From Candidatus Thorarchaeota archaeon (lineage in GTDB: Archaea; Asgardarchaeota; Thorarchaeia; Thorarchaeales; Thorarchaeaceae), in NCBI GenBank assembly GCA_004376265.1, contig SOKL01000224.1, positions 1 to 34,294 of the forward strand: a stretch of DNA of 34,294 nucleotides, read 5' to 3'. The notes beneath the pieces are model-generated. The model ran no database searches. It had not been told where the DNA came from and worked only from the letters and a program-made list of their open reading frames with translations. A program made the translations under genes and the position numbers. Positions 7,757 through 17,248 of this stretch are shown here, in pieces; positions within the stretch are counted from its first letter, which is position 1, and the number at the start of each line of letters is the position of its first letter.

Positions 7757-8347
7757 CTACTCCATTAGTGTGTCCGCTAATTCTGCTGCCGCTTCCTCTA
7801 CTAAACCCTCACGGTTCTTGATTATTCTGACGGTCGCTCCAGTTATGGTGCCAACTGATACTGCAGCACCTCTGCACATCTCTTGATGTATTTGTATGTC
7901 CGTCACCGTTTGGGCATCGCGTGTTCGACTTGGGTCTGCAGTCCGGCGACTTGCTATCTTCTCAGAGTCTGCTTCAACTAAGACCACAGTCTTCGGTTTA
8001 ATAGCATTTACAACCCATTCTGGTAGTCCTATCAAGTATCCATTGTTAGTTTGGATAAGTGTGTGAGTATCAACAATGGTCCTTTTTGACTTGGATTTCT
8101 CAGCAATAGATTCACCAGCTTTTCTTTGAATCTCTCTTTGAAGATATGTTGGCAACTTCCGCAACTCATCTCGGTTCTTCACGTGACCTGCTTTTGTTGC
8201 TACTTCAAACATTTCTGTCCCGATGTTCAAGATGAGAATATCCTCGCCATGTTTTTTCTTGACCTGCTCAACAGCTGTGTTAACCACTGTTGACTTTCCA
8301 ACACCCGGAATACCTGTCACGATTACGACGTTTCGGGATTCAGTCAT
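7757..8347 (-). CDS. adkA: Archaeal-type adenylate kinase
   Basis: VVIVTGIPGVGKSTVVNTA P-loop, VDTHTLIQTNNGYLIGLP, DPSRTRD motifs. Confidence 0.95.
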   Translation of the reverse strand: MTESRNVVIVTGIPGVGKSTVVNTAVEQVKKKHGEDILILNIGTEMFEVATKAGHVKNRDELRKLPTYLQREIQRKAGESIAEKSKSKRTIVDTHTLIQTNNGYLIGLPEWVVNAIKPKTVVLVEADSEKIASRRTADPSRTRDAQTVTDIQIHQEMCRGAAVSVGTITGATVRIIKNREGLVEEAAAELADTLME

Positions 8348-8412
8348 TGAGTGGATTCACCATCCATCGAAGAATAGGCGCTGGTTAGATGTACCTGTTA
8401 TAAAGTCTGCTC

Positions 8413-9387
8413 CTAATCAAGCAACCGTTTCAGGGTCCTGCAAATGACTAGATTGACCCAGAGGTTCTGACTCTTGTCACTCGTACCTCGCACTAGGTGG
8501 ATGTCCCAGAGACCGTGCTTCTTTTGATGTTCAATAAACCAATCAACTCCTTCACGAATCTGTGGGTGGTCTGCTGATAATCCCAATTGAGAGAGTGTGT
8601 CGAGAGCAGAAAGAAGATCCGTGAACCAGAATGGGAATGAGAACCTCGTCCAATATTCAGGTTTTTTTCTGTCGGTGTACGCATCCGCCTTGAAAATGCG
8701 TGACGCTAAGAGATCGCCAGCCTTCTTTACTTCTGGTCGTTTACAGTATACTGGATGAGCTGCAAACGCCCTTAGCACAATACCTGTCACCATGTGTGAG
8801 AATGGTTTGCTTCTATCATGCTCTACAAGATCTTTTCGAGCCATTGTCTCTTTGATTCTAAGATTGGCTGTCCTGAATGGGATTACCCAACCCCCATCTT
8901 CTTGGCGAATCGATAGCAACCATTTGAGTCCCAACTCAATGCGCTTGTCATCTTCATATCCCGCCTTGATGAGCAATTCCATGAATGCTGCAGAATAAGT
9001 TGGCGTATACTGGTTCCAATACACACCACGAAAATCTCCCTCGTCTGTCTGACAGCTGAACAAGAACTCAGCAGCCTTCTCCATAGCTGGATGGTTCCTG
9101 TTCAGGAGATATTTCTCAATCAGTATAGCTAGGATCCTGAAGGTTTCCACTTGGTTGTATCCCTTGATTGACCTGATGTCGACCTTGGGATTTGGATATC
9201 GCCAAGAGCCATCTTCCTGTTGTTTCCTGAGAAACCGTGCTGCCTTTTTTGTTTCCCAGAGATGTTCCACCGAATCTTGTTCTTCATCGAAAAGATCGCG
9301 GGACACTTGATACCTAATGGCTTCATCAGAAGCAGACCCGAGTAATGGAATTGGGTCATATCTCAGGTGACTACGCCATTTATCCAC
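8413..9387 (-). CDS. Terpene cyclase/prenyltransferase alpha-alpha-toroid fold protein
   Basis: Repeated QW-like motifs QQEDGSWRYP, CQTDEGDF, IRQEDGGWVIP, EHQKKHGLWD; GTG start with AGGAGTG upstream. Confidence 0.75.
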   Translation of the reverse strand: MDKWRSHLRYDPIPLLGSASDEAIRYQVSRDLFDEEQDSVEHLWETKKAARFLRKQQEDGSWRYPNPKVDIRSIKGYNQVETFRILAILIEKYLLNRNHPAMEKAAEFLFSCQTDEGDFRGVYWNQYTPTYSAAFMELLIKAGYEDDKRIELGLKWLLSIRQEDGGWVIPFRTANLRIKETMARKDLVEHDRSKPFSHMVTGIVLRAFAAHPVYCKRPEVKKAGDLLASRIFKADAYTDRKKPEYWTRFSFPFWFTDLLSALDTLSQLGLSADHPQIREGVDWFIEHQKKHGLWDIHLVRGTSDKSQNLWVNLVICRTLKRLLD

Positions 9388-9446
9388 GGATTATTCACTC
9401 CTAACTTAGCACCTGACTTCTACAATTAGATTTATGACATTTACCC

Positions 9447-9692
9447 TTGAACTATATAGGGAAGGGAGTTAATTTGCAGCACTTTCGATTCACAATTCTC
9501 ATTGTGATGCATCTCTGGTTTTCAATGTTGCTTCAGGACACTATCATTCCCACTCCCCCTGAGATAGACAGTAGACCCATTAACCTCTCTCTGGGTCCTA
9601 TCATTGGCGTCGTAGTGCTTTTGATTTTGATTTTCTTGAAACAGTGGAAAAAGGAAGAAAATAATCAAGGGAAGACGCTTGTCTTCCCCTAA
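9447..9692 (+). CDS. Putative small single-TM protein
   Basis: LSLGPIIGVVVLLILIFLKQWKKEEN TM plus basic tail; TATATA around 9452 suggests the true start may be TTG 9474 or later. Confidence 0.4.
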   Translation: MNYIGKGVNLQHFRFTILIVMHLWFSMLLQDTIIPTPPEIDSRPINLSLGPIIGVVVLLILIFLKQWKKEENNQGKTLVFP

Positions 9693-9706
9693 TTCATCTA
9701 TATGTT

Positions 9707-11227
9707 CTATAATATTCCAAGTAGTCCAGCCGCACCTTCGCCGCCCATACCGGCAAGTTGTTCCTTGGCTATCGTCTCATAGTATTGTTTTATGATCGAT
9801 ACCATGAGTAATATCCCCGTGCCGCTTGCTAACGCTCCCATGATGTCCGCAGCTGCTGCGAGTATTCCTATCAGGAATCCACCCAGTCCTGCGACAATTG
9901 GAATGTAGCGCGATAGCAGTCTCTCGAGGACCTTCTCGCTGGTTCTGAAACCAGGAACGATGTATCCTGAATTTAAGAGCTGCCGAGACACGTCTCTAGG
10001 AGCAATACCTGAGATATCCACCCAGATCTTCGAAAAGCCCCAACATAGCAGTATCATAACTGAAGCATAGATGAAGATATGCACCCACCCTTCCATTCCT
10101 TCTTCAATGAGCCTGAAAACTCCCTGTGGCGGCGTTATGTATTTTGCTAACCCTTCCGTTGCAAGCATACGTCCGGAAGCATCATCTCGTTCAAAGATAC
10201 CTATCCAACTTAAGAACGGATTCGTTCCGTCCGCATTGAAAGACCCCCAGATTATCTGACCGAAGAAAAGGATGTTTGCAAAAAGTGCTTGTGCAAGAAT
10301 CACCGGGATGTTTGATGTATAGAGGAGCTTGATTGGATATCGTGCTCTCATACCTCGGTATTTTGCATACTGCAACGGAATCTCCACACGGACCGATTCC
10401 ATCCAGATGACCGCACCAAATATGACGAATGTAACAATCAGTGAGAGTATACTCGGGTCATACCCATTTCTGATGAAGAACCAGGCAGCATTTACTGGTT
10501 CATCTGTAGGTGAACCTATATTAAAGACTCTCAATATGTTGCTGATTAAAGCTGCAATGATTCCCTTTGGCAGACCGGTAGGGTACTGGTTCTCTATTCC
10601 ACCCCTGTAGCCTGCTGGTGAAGCAGCCTCAACGTCTATGAAGTTCAGTGAGTTGTACATCACTTGACCTGCAACGTTGGTCATGATGAACAATGATACA
10701 CCAGAACCTAGGCCCCATCCTTTCTGTATCAACTCATCCATCAGAATGACAATCATTCCAGACATGAACAACTGAGCGAATACGATGACAGACTCAGTAG
10801 GTCCAAGAGCACCATATGCATTACCTGCTATGTATGCAATTGCCTGAAACGCAGTCATGAACATTGCAATGACTTTCTGACCTCCAGTAAAGAGGGCTCT
10901 GTCTTCAGGGTTACCAAAATCTACTTTGATGATCTTTGAACCTGATAGTAGCTGCATGACCAGACCAGCAGTAACGATTGGTCCTATTCCAAGCTCCATC
11001 AGAGTTCCGCGAGTGCTAGCAAGTATGACTCGCATTGCCCACAAGTAATCAGTTCCTACATCCCTATCTACACCATAGAGAGGCAAATGTGACATGATGA
11101 GGAATATAATGAGTATAACGGCTGTCCAAACAAATTTTTCCCTGAACGAAACGTCCCTGTCTGGGGCCTTTACTTCAGGCATCATCCTTACGAATGGTGA
11201 TAATGCTCTGAGGAACGTACTGGTCAT
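9707..11227 (-). CDS. secY: Preprotein translocase subunit SecY
   Basis: Ten-TM Sec61alpha/SecY pattern: ELGIGPIVTAGLVMQLL, GSGVSLFIMTNVAG, FRTSEKVLERLLSRYIP. Confidence 0.97.
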   Translation of the reverse strand: MTSTFLRALSPFVRMMPEVKAPDRDVSFREKFVWTAVILIIFLIMSHLPLYGVDRDVGTDYLWAMRVILASTRGTLMELGIGPIVTAGLVMQLLSGSKIIKVDFGNPEDRALFTGGQKVIAMFMTAFQAIAYIAGNAYGALGPTESVIVFAQLFMSGMIVILMDELIQKGWGLGSGVSLFIMTNVAGQVMYNSLNFIDVEAASPAGYRGGIENQYPTGLPKGIIAALISNILRVFNIGSPTDEPVNAAWFFIRNGYDPSILSLIVTFVIFGAVIWMESVRVEIPLQYAKYRGMRARYPIKLLYTSNIPVILAQALFANILFFGQIIWGSFNADGTNPFLSWIGIFERDDASGRMLATEGLAKYITPPQGVFRLIEEGMEGWVHIFIYASVMILLCWGFSKIWVDISGIAPRDVSRQLLNSGYIVPGFRTSEKVLERLLSRYIPIVAGLGGFLIGILAAAADIMGALASGTGILLMVSIIKQYYETIAKEQLAGMGGEGAAGLLGIL

Positions 11228-11305
11228 TCAAATTTGCTTCCTGCAGGCTTTTCGGGGTTCAGTTGACTTGTACTTTAAAAGCTAGTGGTCAGATTGAAAT
11301 CTCCA

Positions 11306-11755
11306 CTACTTTTCTGGAAGGTCAATTGTTCCTCCGATACTAGTGACCTTTTCTCTGGCTCTTGGAGTGATTGCTTTCACACCTGTTAGGTTCAATTTAC
11401 GTGTTACTTTTCCAGACCCAAGTATTCTGTCAATACCGAGTTTTGAAACATCAATGTTGTATCTCTTACCAGTCAATGTGGCTAACTCTCGCGCAACAAG
11501 TCTATCGGCAGCCTCATCGATGTCACCGACGTTTACAGCGGTAGGATGGGCGATTACTTTCTGAGGTCTCTTGAAGCCCCATTTTCCAAAGTATCGGGGA
11601 TTCTCCTGCATTATCTTGATGTAATGATGTTTCTTTGAACCAGCCATTCCCTTGCCTCCTCTTTGTCCAGAGGCTCGATGACCTGCACTGAAACCATAAC
11701 CTGCTGCACGACGTCCTCGCAACTTATTGATTTTCTTTGATTTTCGTTTTTGCAT
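11306..11755 (-). CDS. rpl15: 50S ribosomal protein L15 (uL15)
   Basis: KKINKLRGRRAAGYGFSAGHRASGQRGGKGMAG motif. Confidence 0.96.
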   Translation of the reverse strand: MQKRKSKKINKLRGRRAAGYGFSAGHRASGQRGGKGMAGSKKHHYIKIMQENPRYFGKWGFKRPQKVIAHPTAVNVGDIDEAADRLVARELATLTGKRYNIDVSKLGIDRILGSGKVTRKLNLTGVKAITPRAREKVTSIGGTIDLPEK

Positions 11756-11769
11756 CGATTCTCTCCATC

Positions 11770-12300
11770 CTATGCTTTCTTGAGACGTACCTCCAGCACG
11801 CCGTTGCGTATGGCTGATTTCGCATCCTGTTTTTGCACTTTGGCAGGAAGCTCTACGACCTTGTGATAAGGTCGTTCAGTATTATTCGCATGAATTGTGA
11901 GGGATGTTCCCTTGATCCGGACCTTTATCTCATCCTTCTCTACACCTGGAACTTCTGCGACTACAATGATCTCATCCTCTTCTTCGACAACGTCAACAAG
12001 AGGTTCTAAGGTTGAAGATGGTTCTGCTCCTTCATCTACTGGAGGGTTACCAAACCGTTGGATAATGGGTTTTCCATCGGGACCTACATTCATTGAGAAA
12101 CCGAAGACGAACGGGCTTGTCCCTTCAGGATTTCTGAGCATCTCTTCAAAGGTTTCACTATCGAATAGTTTTCCTTCGTTCATCTCGCTCATCATCCTCT
12201 GCATCATCTCTTCTATCGTACGAAACATATCCTCTGGTATGAAATCACCAAACCAGCGCCGGAGTTTTCTCCGAGTTTCGTCATTATCGTCCCACGACAT
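11770..12300 (-). CDS. Hsp20/alpha-crystallin domain protein
   Basis: EPLVDVVEEEDEIIVVAEVPGVEKDEIKVRIKGTSLTIHA...VELPAKVQKQDAKSAIRNGVLEVRLKKA. Confidence 0.92.
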   Translation of the reverse strand: MSWDDNDETRRKLRRWFGDFIPEDMFRTIEEMMQRMMSEMNEGKLFDSETFEEMLRNPEGTSPFVFGFSMNVGPDGKPIIQRFGNPPVDEGAEPSSTLEPLVDVVEEEDEIIVVAEVPGVEKDEIKVRIKGTSLTIHANNTERPYHKVVELPAKVQKQDAKSAIRNGVLEVRLKKA

Positions 12301-12311
12301 TCGTATTCACC

Positions 12312-12779
12312 TCAAAGCATTCGCAGGGTTAATTCATTGATTCCTTCCCCACGGTATCCTGTGATTCCTCCCATTCCCACGGGTAGGCTCTTTTTCCCTT
12401 TGTGCCCCCTACTGGGAGGAGTTAGTCTAAAGACTGGTTTTAATCCCTCAACATCAGACGTAGTTGCTTTTCCACCAGTAATTGCTTTGGCTAAAGACTT
12501 GATACTACTGAGTTTTGAGTTCTTTTTCACATAAGCATCTGTCAGTCTATTGTTTCCTGGCAAGCGCCCTCGCTTCGTGAGAAGCTTCAATATCACATCT
12601 TCGGTTGGTTCTCCCCAAGTGATGTAATCTTTTGCCTTTGTGATCATGCCCTGTAGGCTTGGAGTTACTTTGAATAACCTGGCCTGATGAAGCCGCCCCA
12701 GTAAAAGCTTGTCTAGAGTGTGTTCAATCTGAGGTCTGACTCTGACCTGGCCTCTCACTCGAATTGCGAGTACAATCAT
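12312..12779 (-). CDS. rpl30: 50S ribosomal protein L30 (uL30)
   Basis: LAIRVRGQVRVRPQIEHTLDKLLLGRLHQARL..; archaeal L30 length. Confidence 0.95.
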   Translation of the reverse strand: MIVLAIRVRGQVRVRPQIEHTLDKLLLGRLHQARLFKVTPSLQGMITKAKDYITWGEPTEDVILKLLTKRGRLPGNNRLTDAYVKKNSKLSSIKSLAKAITGGKATTSDVEGLKPVFRLTPPSRGHKGKKSLPVGMGGITGYRGEGINELTLRML

Positions 12780-12790
12780 CTAGTTTTAAC

Positions 12791-13477
12791 TCATGTTTCA
12801 ACCACTCCGGATGTGCTCCACTCTTGTGGTGGTAGCATCTTGTAGGTCTGTGCCAATGCATCAACAAATGCCTTCGCAAAGTTGGATGAAGTTCTTGACC
12901 GTCCCTTTGTGATTGACCACACATCGTTTATACCGGCGATTCTCAACACAATCTTCCCAACGTCTGCTGTAACAAGACCAGTCCCTTTTGGTGCAGGTCT
13001 CAACATCACATTGACTGAACCTGATGAACCTTTCACCTGGAATGGAATACTGTGGGGGTCATGACATCGGCATTCCCAAGACCCACAACCTCTGCGGAAC
13101 ACCATGATGTTGAGCTTTGCTCGGGCTTCTGCCGCACGTATGGAGGGAACAAATTCGGGTGCCTTACCAACTCCGATTCCAAGAACGCCTTCTCCATTGC
13201 CTACAACAACTGTAATCCTGAAGCTCTTTTGTTGGCCGCTGTCAGACTGTCGCTGTACGAGTGTAACATCTACAACTTCTTGTCGAAGATCAGGAAACAG
13301 AGCGTCAACAATTTCTGACTCTCTGATTCTTAGGTTGTTCTGCAGGATTTCATCAATCGAGTTGATATGTCCCTCTTTCACAAGTCTGCCAAGCTTTGTT
13401 TTTGGAACCCAATTATCAAGCGGATTGATATCAGTGCGGGGTTGTCTCCTTCTTCTTCCTCTTTGTTTACTCATCAC
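12791..13477 (-). CDS. rps5: 30S ribosomal protein S5 (uS5)
   Basis: VVVGNGEGVLGIGVGKAPEFVPSIRAAEARAKLN; GSWECRC archaeal insertion. Confidence 0.97.
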   Translation of the reverse strand: MMSKQRGRRRRQPRTDINPLDNWVPKTKLGRLVKEGHINSIDEILQNNLRIRESEIVDALFPDLRQEVVDVTLVQRQSDSGQQKSFRITVVVGNGEGVLGIGVGKAPEFVPSIRAAEARAKLNIMVFRRGCGSWECRCHDPHSIPFQVKGSSGSVNVMLRPAPKGTGLVTADVGKIVLRIAGINDVWSITKGRSRTSSNFAKAFVDALAQTYKMLPPQEWSTSGVVET

Positions 13478-13489
13478 ATATCGCCCCTT

Positions 13490-14242
13490 TTACTCTCTCT
13501 TCTTGCCTTTCTTGCCCTTACCTCTAGCGATAAGCTTCTTCGGTTTCGGTTTCCGAGGAATTGCCCGTGGAGGTTTGACAGAAGGTTTCTCCTTCTTTGG
13601 TTTCTTAGCTTTGGGCTTCTTGGCTGCTTTTGCAGGAACCTTACGTTTCTTTTTCTTCTTCAATTCAGTTGCTGGAATATCTTCGAGAGCTTTTTTGACA
13701 GTCTTGAATTTCTTTGGAATAGTCGAGATGTTTGTCTTCTTCTTACTTATCTTACTAAACATGTTTGATTCTGTCCCAAAATGGTCATAAGCTGCTACTA
13801 TGTGCTCTCCTGAAATTCTGGAATCATCAGGGACAACGTCTGGTTTGTACGGTATTTCAAGTCCGGCATCAACAGCCCCTTTCAAGGCTGCATAGACCCT
13901 TGAACCCTTAACTGGTGGGTTTAGGCCCACATCTAGCACTGCGTCTTTCACACCCCTACTTTTTGCTCGCAGGCCTGCGAGGAGTCCTGTCAAGTATGCA
14001 GAAGGAATGTTACCAGTCCCAGCAACCCATCCATGTTTTGTGAGTTCTGTGGATATCGCAGAAGCTACCGTTGAATCACCAACTACACTTGCATTAATGA
14101 TCTGCACTATAGTAATAGTGTTCGTCTTTCTCACGACAAGTCTTGGACGTCTTGATTGAAGCAAACGTCTTCGGCGATAATAGTTTGTTTTGCCTTCTCT
14201 CCTGCGTCGAAACTTTACCCTGTATGTTGGTCCATGTGCCAT
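13490..14242 (-). CDS. rpl18: 50S ribosomal protein L18 (uL18) with long basic C-terminal extension
   Basis: [36 protein letters not shown]-terminal [25 protein letters not shown] tail. Confidence 0.95.
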   Translation of the reverse strand: MAHGPTYRVKFRRRREGKTNYYRRRRLLQSRRPRLVVRKTNTITIVQIINASVVGDSTVASAISTELTKHGWVAGTGNIPSAYLTGLLAGLRAKSRGVKDAVLDVGLNPPVKGSRVYAALKGAVDAGLEIPYKPDVVPDDSRISGEHIVAAYDHFGTESNMFSKISKKKTNISTIPKKFKTVKKALEDIPATELKKKKKRKVPAKAAKKPKAKKPKKEKPSVKPPRAIPRKPKPKKLIARGKGKKGKKRE

Positions 14243-14688
14243 TATTTGGACAGCCTCCGCTCTGAGATATACGTTCTAAGGTGAGCTGTGTTACGGAAAG
14301 CGTTACCTTTCGCTTTCAGATACAACTCTCTGTATATTCTGCTTGTTATCTTCCCTTCGTCTCGGAGCTTCCGTAGTTCCTTACGCATGGGTCGAATCTT
14401 CCTCATCCAACGATCTTTGCTACTCAGCTTGGATGTCGCCTTGCCTTTCTTTCTACCAGGTCCTGACCTCTGACCTTTACGTTTCTGGCGTAGTTTATGA
14501 CGAGCTCGTCCTCTACTAACACCACGGATAGGTTTCTTATGAATTGCACCTTCATCTACGAGACGTCGAATATCATTCCTAGTTATTGCTAAGCTAATCT
14601 CGTCTTCGAAATCCGGATCCATCCAGACCCTTGATTTACCGATTCTCATTACATGTGCAGCCAGTCTTTTTTGAGTGGTGAGTTTCAT
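14242..14688 (-). CDS. rpl19e: 50S ribosomal protein L19e
   Basis: [47 protein letters not shown]. Confidence 0.96.
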   Translation of the reverse strand: MKLTTQKRLAAHVMRIGKSRVWMDPDFEDEISLAITRNDIRRLVDEGAIHKKPIRGVSRGRARHKLRQKRKGQRSGPGRKKGKATSKLSSKDRWMRKIRPMRKELRKLRDEGKITSRIYRELYLKAKGNAFRNTAHLRTYISERRLSK

Positions 14689-14690
14689 TA

Positions 14691-15479
14691 CTAGTCCTCC
14701 TCCAGGTCAAGATCTGTGAAGAGGTCCTCTTCACCAATCTCATCACTAATTCCAGGGTTGAGAACTCGGAGAAGTTTGGCATCGGCAGCTGCAAGGATTT
14801 CAAGTCTTTTTCTTGCACCTACTGTTGCTCCAATTCTAACCGCATGTACATCAGGGTCGAGATTTTCCACTTCTGAAGGATTGTGAACCCTAATTTCTAC
14901 ATAGAGCGATGGGTGTAGGTTTCTAACAGCCTTCGGTGTCCGATATCCGGAGGACACCATTGCAATCCGTCCCTTTCTTTTCTCACGAGTCGCACTATCT
15001 ATTCCACGTGGCTTTCGCCAATTGTCACTCACCCGAATCCATCTATGTGTCTGCTCATGACGGAATTTAGGCATGTGCTTCTTCTTTCGTCTTGCAATCC
15101 TCAGAACACGCTGGTCAGTATTTTGAACTCTGAGAGGAACTTCTACCTTGGGCTTTTTCTTCTTCTTAGGTGCAACCTTCTTCTTCGGCTTCTCTTTCTT
15201 TGGAGCGGCTTTCTTCTTCTTCTCAGGTTTTGCTTCAGCTTTCTTAGTTGGTTTCTTCTTCTCAATCTTCTTTGCGGGGGTAGGATCAGTAAGCAATCCT
15301 TGCGCAGCTTCTATTAGCTTTGCAGCACCACTCTCACTGAGACCCTCGACCTTTTCAGCGAGCTTGTCTGCCTTAGCGCGGGACAAATTCAATACTGTCT
15401 TGATACCTACAGCTCTGAGCTTCTCCTCTTGTTTAGTTCCCACACCGGGCAAGTCTATTAGTTCGGGCTTTTTCGACAT
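14691..15479 (-). CDS. rpl32e: 50S ribosomal protein L32e with N-terminal helix-hairpin-helix domain and Lys-rich linker
   Basis: N-term LIDLPGVGTKQEEKLRAVGIKTVLNLSRA (HhH); C-term KFRHEQTHRWIRVSDNWRKPRGIDSATREKRKG. Confidence 0.95.
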   Translation of the reverse strand: MSKKPELIDLPGVGTKQEEKLRAVGIKTVLNLSRAKADKLAEKVEGLSESGAAKLIEAAQGLLTDPTPAKKIEKKKPTKKAEAKPEKKKKAAPKKEKPKKKVAPKKKKKPKVEVPLRVQNTDQRVLRIARRKKKHMPKFRHEQTHRWIRVSDNWRKPRGIDSATREKRKGRIAMVSSGYRTPKAVRNLHPSLYVEIRVHNPSEVENLDPDVHAVRIGATVGARKRLEILAAADAKLLRVLNPGISDEIGEEDLFTDLDLEED

Positions 15480-15492
15480 GTCATTACCTCTC

Positions 15493-16056
15493 CTATACTA
15501 TTGACTTCGTTTCCTCGCCTTTCCTCTTCCTGATTACATAGATCCCATCAAGGAAGACCCGTCGGTCTTTATCACGGATTTTGCAAGCCTGCTGAATATT
15601 GGCTGCACTCTGTGATACATGTTCAATGTCGATTCCGCTAATGAAGACTTCATCTTCAGTGGTCCTGACTTGCACATCGCCAATCAAACGGGCTGTTCGT
15701 GAACCCCGCTCTCCGATGAAGTTCTTGATGATCACGGTTTCGTCTTTTATCTCCACGGTGATTGGGAAGTGGCTGTACACAATTTTCATTTCATATTCAT
15801 AACCGTGCTGCACTCCGATTAACATATTTCGAATGTGAGCAACGACTGTTCCAACTAGGGCTCTGGATCTTTTCCGATTTATGTGAGTAGATGCAATAAA
15901 CGCATCCCCTTCAATCTTGATTTGGGTCTGAGGTTCTGGGAATGACCGCTTCAATGAACCCTTTGGACCATTGACAGTAACAGTCTTCTCTTCTAGGGAA
16001 ACCTGACATTCACTCGGAATCGTGATCTGTTGTTGATAGATTGCTTCTTCAGTCAT
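15493..16056 (-). CDS. rpl6: 50S ribosomal protein L6 (uL6)
   Basis: VTVNGPKGSLKRSFP...GVQHGYEYEMKIVYSHFPITV. Confidence 0.96.
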   Translation of the reverse strand: MTEEAIYQQQITIPSECQVSLEEKTVTVNGPKGSLKRSFPEPQTQIKIEGDAFIASTHINRKRSRALVGTVVAHIRNMLIGVQHGYEYEMKIVYSHFPITVEIKDETVIIKNFIGERGSRTARLIGDVQVRTTEDEVFISGIDIEHVSQSAANIQQACKIRDKDRRVFLDGIYVIRKRKGEETKSIV

Positions 16057-16069
16057 TTGTCAGATCTCC

Positions 16070-16462
16070 TTAGTAAACATATGCTAGTAGTCTCCCACCA
16101 ATCCCGCGAGTCTTGGCGTCTTCATGAGTCATTACACCTTCAGGTGTTGTGACTATCAATATTCCATAGTTGTAGGCCGGTAGGAAGCGTTTCTCAAATT
16201 TCTCAAAACCATCACGTCGGACTGGGAATCTGGGTTTGATAACACCACATTTGTTCGTCCGACCCATGAGTTGAATGCGGAAGCGATCTGCTTTACCATC
16301 ATCTATTCGTTCGAACTCTCCGATGTACCCTTTCGACTGCATGACTTGCAGTACTTTCTCTATCAAGCGTGAGGCTGGAGCTATAACCACTTCGGGCTTG
16401 CCCACTATCTCACTATTGTAGATGTTTGACATTGCGTCAGCCAATGGGTCTAGTAATGTCAC
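16070..16462 (-). CDS. rps8: 30S ribosomal protein S8 (uS8)
   Basis: [44 protein letters not shown]. Confidence 0.96.
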   Translation of the reverse strand: MTLLDPLADAMSNIYNSEIVGKPEVVIAPASRLIEKVLQVMQSKGYIGEFERIDDGKADRFRIQLMGRTNKCGVIKPRFPVRRDGFEKFEKRFLPAYNYGILIVTTPEGVMTHEDAKTRGIGGRLLAYVY

Positions 16463-16478
16463 TTTCTCCTTAGCCTCC

Positions 16479-16649
16479 TTACCTATATTTCCGGAACCCG
16501 AGCTTTACCGCTGTTTCTCTGAAACAGCGTCGACACATGTTCAAGCCGTATGATCTGATGATTGCTTGATGTGTTCCGCAACGGACGCATGTTCTGCTAC
16601 CCTTACCCATTTTCTTTCGTTGTTTAGGACGGTCTTTCTTTCCACTCAT
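16479..16649 (-). CDS. rps14: 30S ribosomal protein S14 type Z (uS14), not in supplied ORF track
   Basis: Manual translation [56 protein letters not shown]; CxxC-x14-CxxC Zn motif; correct position between S8 and L5. Confidence 0.96.
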   Translation of the reverse strand: MSGKKDRPKQRKKMGKGSRTCVRCGTHQAIIRSYGLNMCRRCFRETAVKLGFRKYR

Positions 16650-16660
16650 CTTAGCTCACC

Positions 16661-17248
16661 TCAGAACAGGTATGTCCGTTCGCGCTCCTTTTCGAGTATC
16701 TCAATACCGAACTTTTTCTTGACGAAGACCATGCTCTCATCCGCAGTCAGGCGATGCCTGTATGGTACTTTCGTCTTTCTTCTCCGTCTCCGCTTTACTC
16801 TGAAGCCTGGACGCTCTAAACACACTGTAATGTTCATACCCTGGATTCCGAGTTGGGGATCGTACTTTACATCCGGGATGTCAATGTGCTCTGCAATTCC
16901 AAATGCAAAATTACCATCAAGGTCCCAATTCTTAATCAACAAGATATCTTCCTTTGCCTTCAGAGCTTTAACGAGAAACGCCTCTGCTTTCTTGTGCCTA
17001 AGAGTCACTCGAACTGCAATGGCCTCTCTTTTACGAATTCCAAAATCTCGGACTGTCTGGCGAGCTCTTGATTGAGTTGGAGTCTGCCCACTGAGTGCTT
17101 CAAGAATTGTAGTAGCTCTGGTTAGAGCTTCTCCACCACCAGTACACATGTCAACGACAACTTTAGCGATATAGGGCTCTCTCATTGGATACGCTTTCCA
17201 GTCTTCTAGGAAGACCTGTTCATTGAGCTGTTCATTCTCGATGCTCAC
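16661..17248 (-). CDS. rpl5: 50S ribosomal protein L5 (uL5)
   Basis: MREPYIAKVVVDMCTGGGEALTRATTILEALSGQTPTQSRARQTVRDFGIRKREAIAVRVTLR. Confidence 0.96.
   Translation of the reverse strand: MSIENEQLNEQVFLEDWKAYPMREPYIAKVVVDMCTGGGEALTRATTILEALSGQTPTQSRARQTVRDFGIRKREAIAVRVTLRHKKAEAFLVKALKAKEDILLIKNWDLDGNFAFGIAEHIDIPDVKYDPQLGIQGMNITVCLERPGFRVKRRRRRKTKVPYRHRLTADESMVFVKKKFGIEILEKERERTYLF

Noticed and set aside
9393-9421. ATTCACTCCT and AGCACCTGACTTCT shared between 3685..3711 and 9393..9421
   Set aside because: Short, in swapped order at the two sites; probably chance or shared ribosome-binding-site composition (AGGAGTG on the minus strand). Not strong enough to claim a dispersed repeat.
13104-13790. 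228-aa plus-strand ORF opposite S5/L18
   Set aside because: Antisense to two clear r-protein genes; low-complexity Phe/Leu/Ser composition is the mirror of Lys/Arg/Glu-rich codons.
16566-17075. 169-aa plus-strand ORF opposite S14/L5
   Set aside because: Shadow ORF of r-protein genes.
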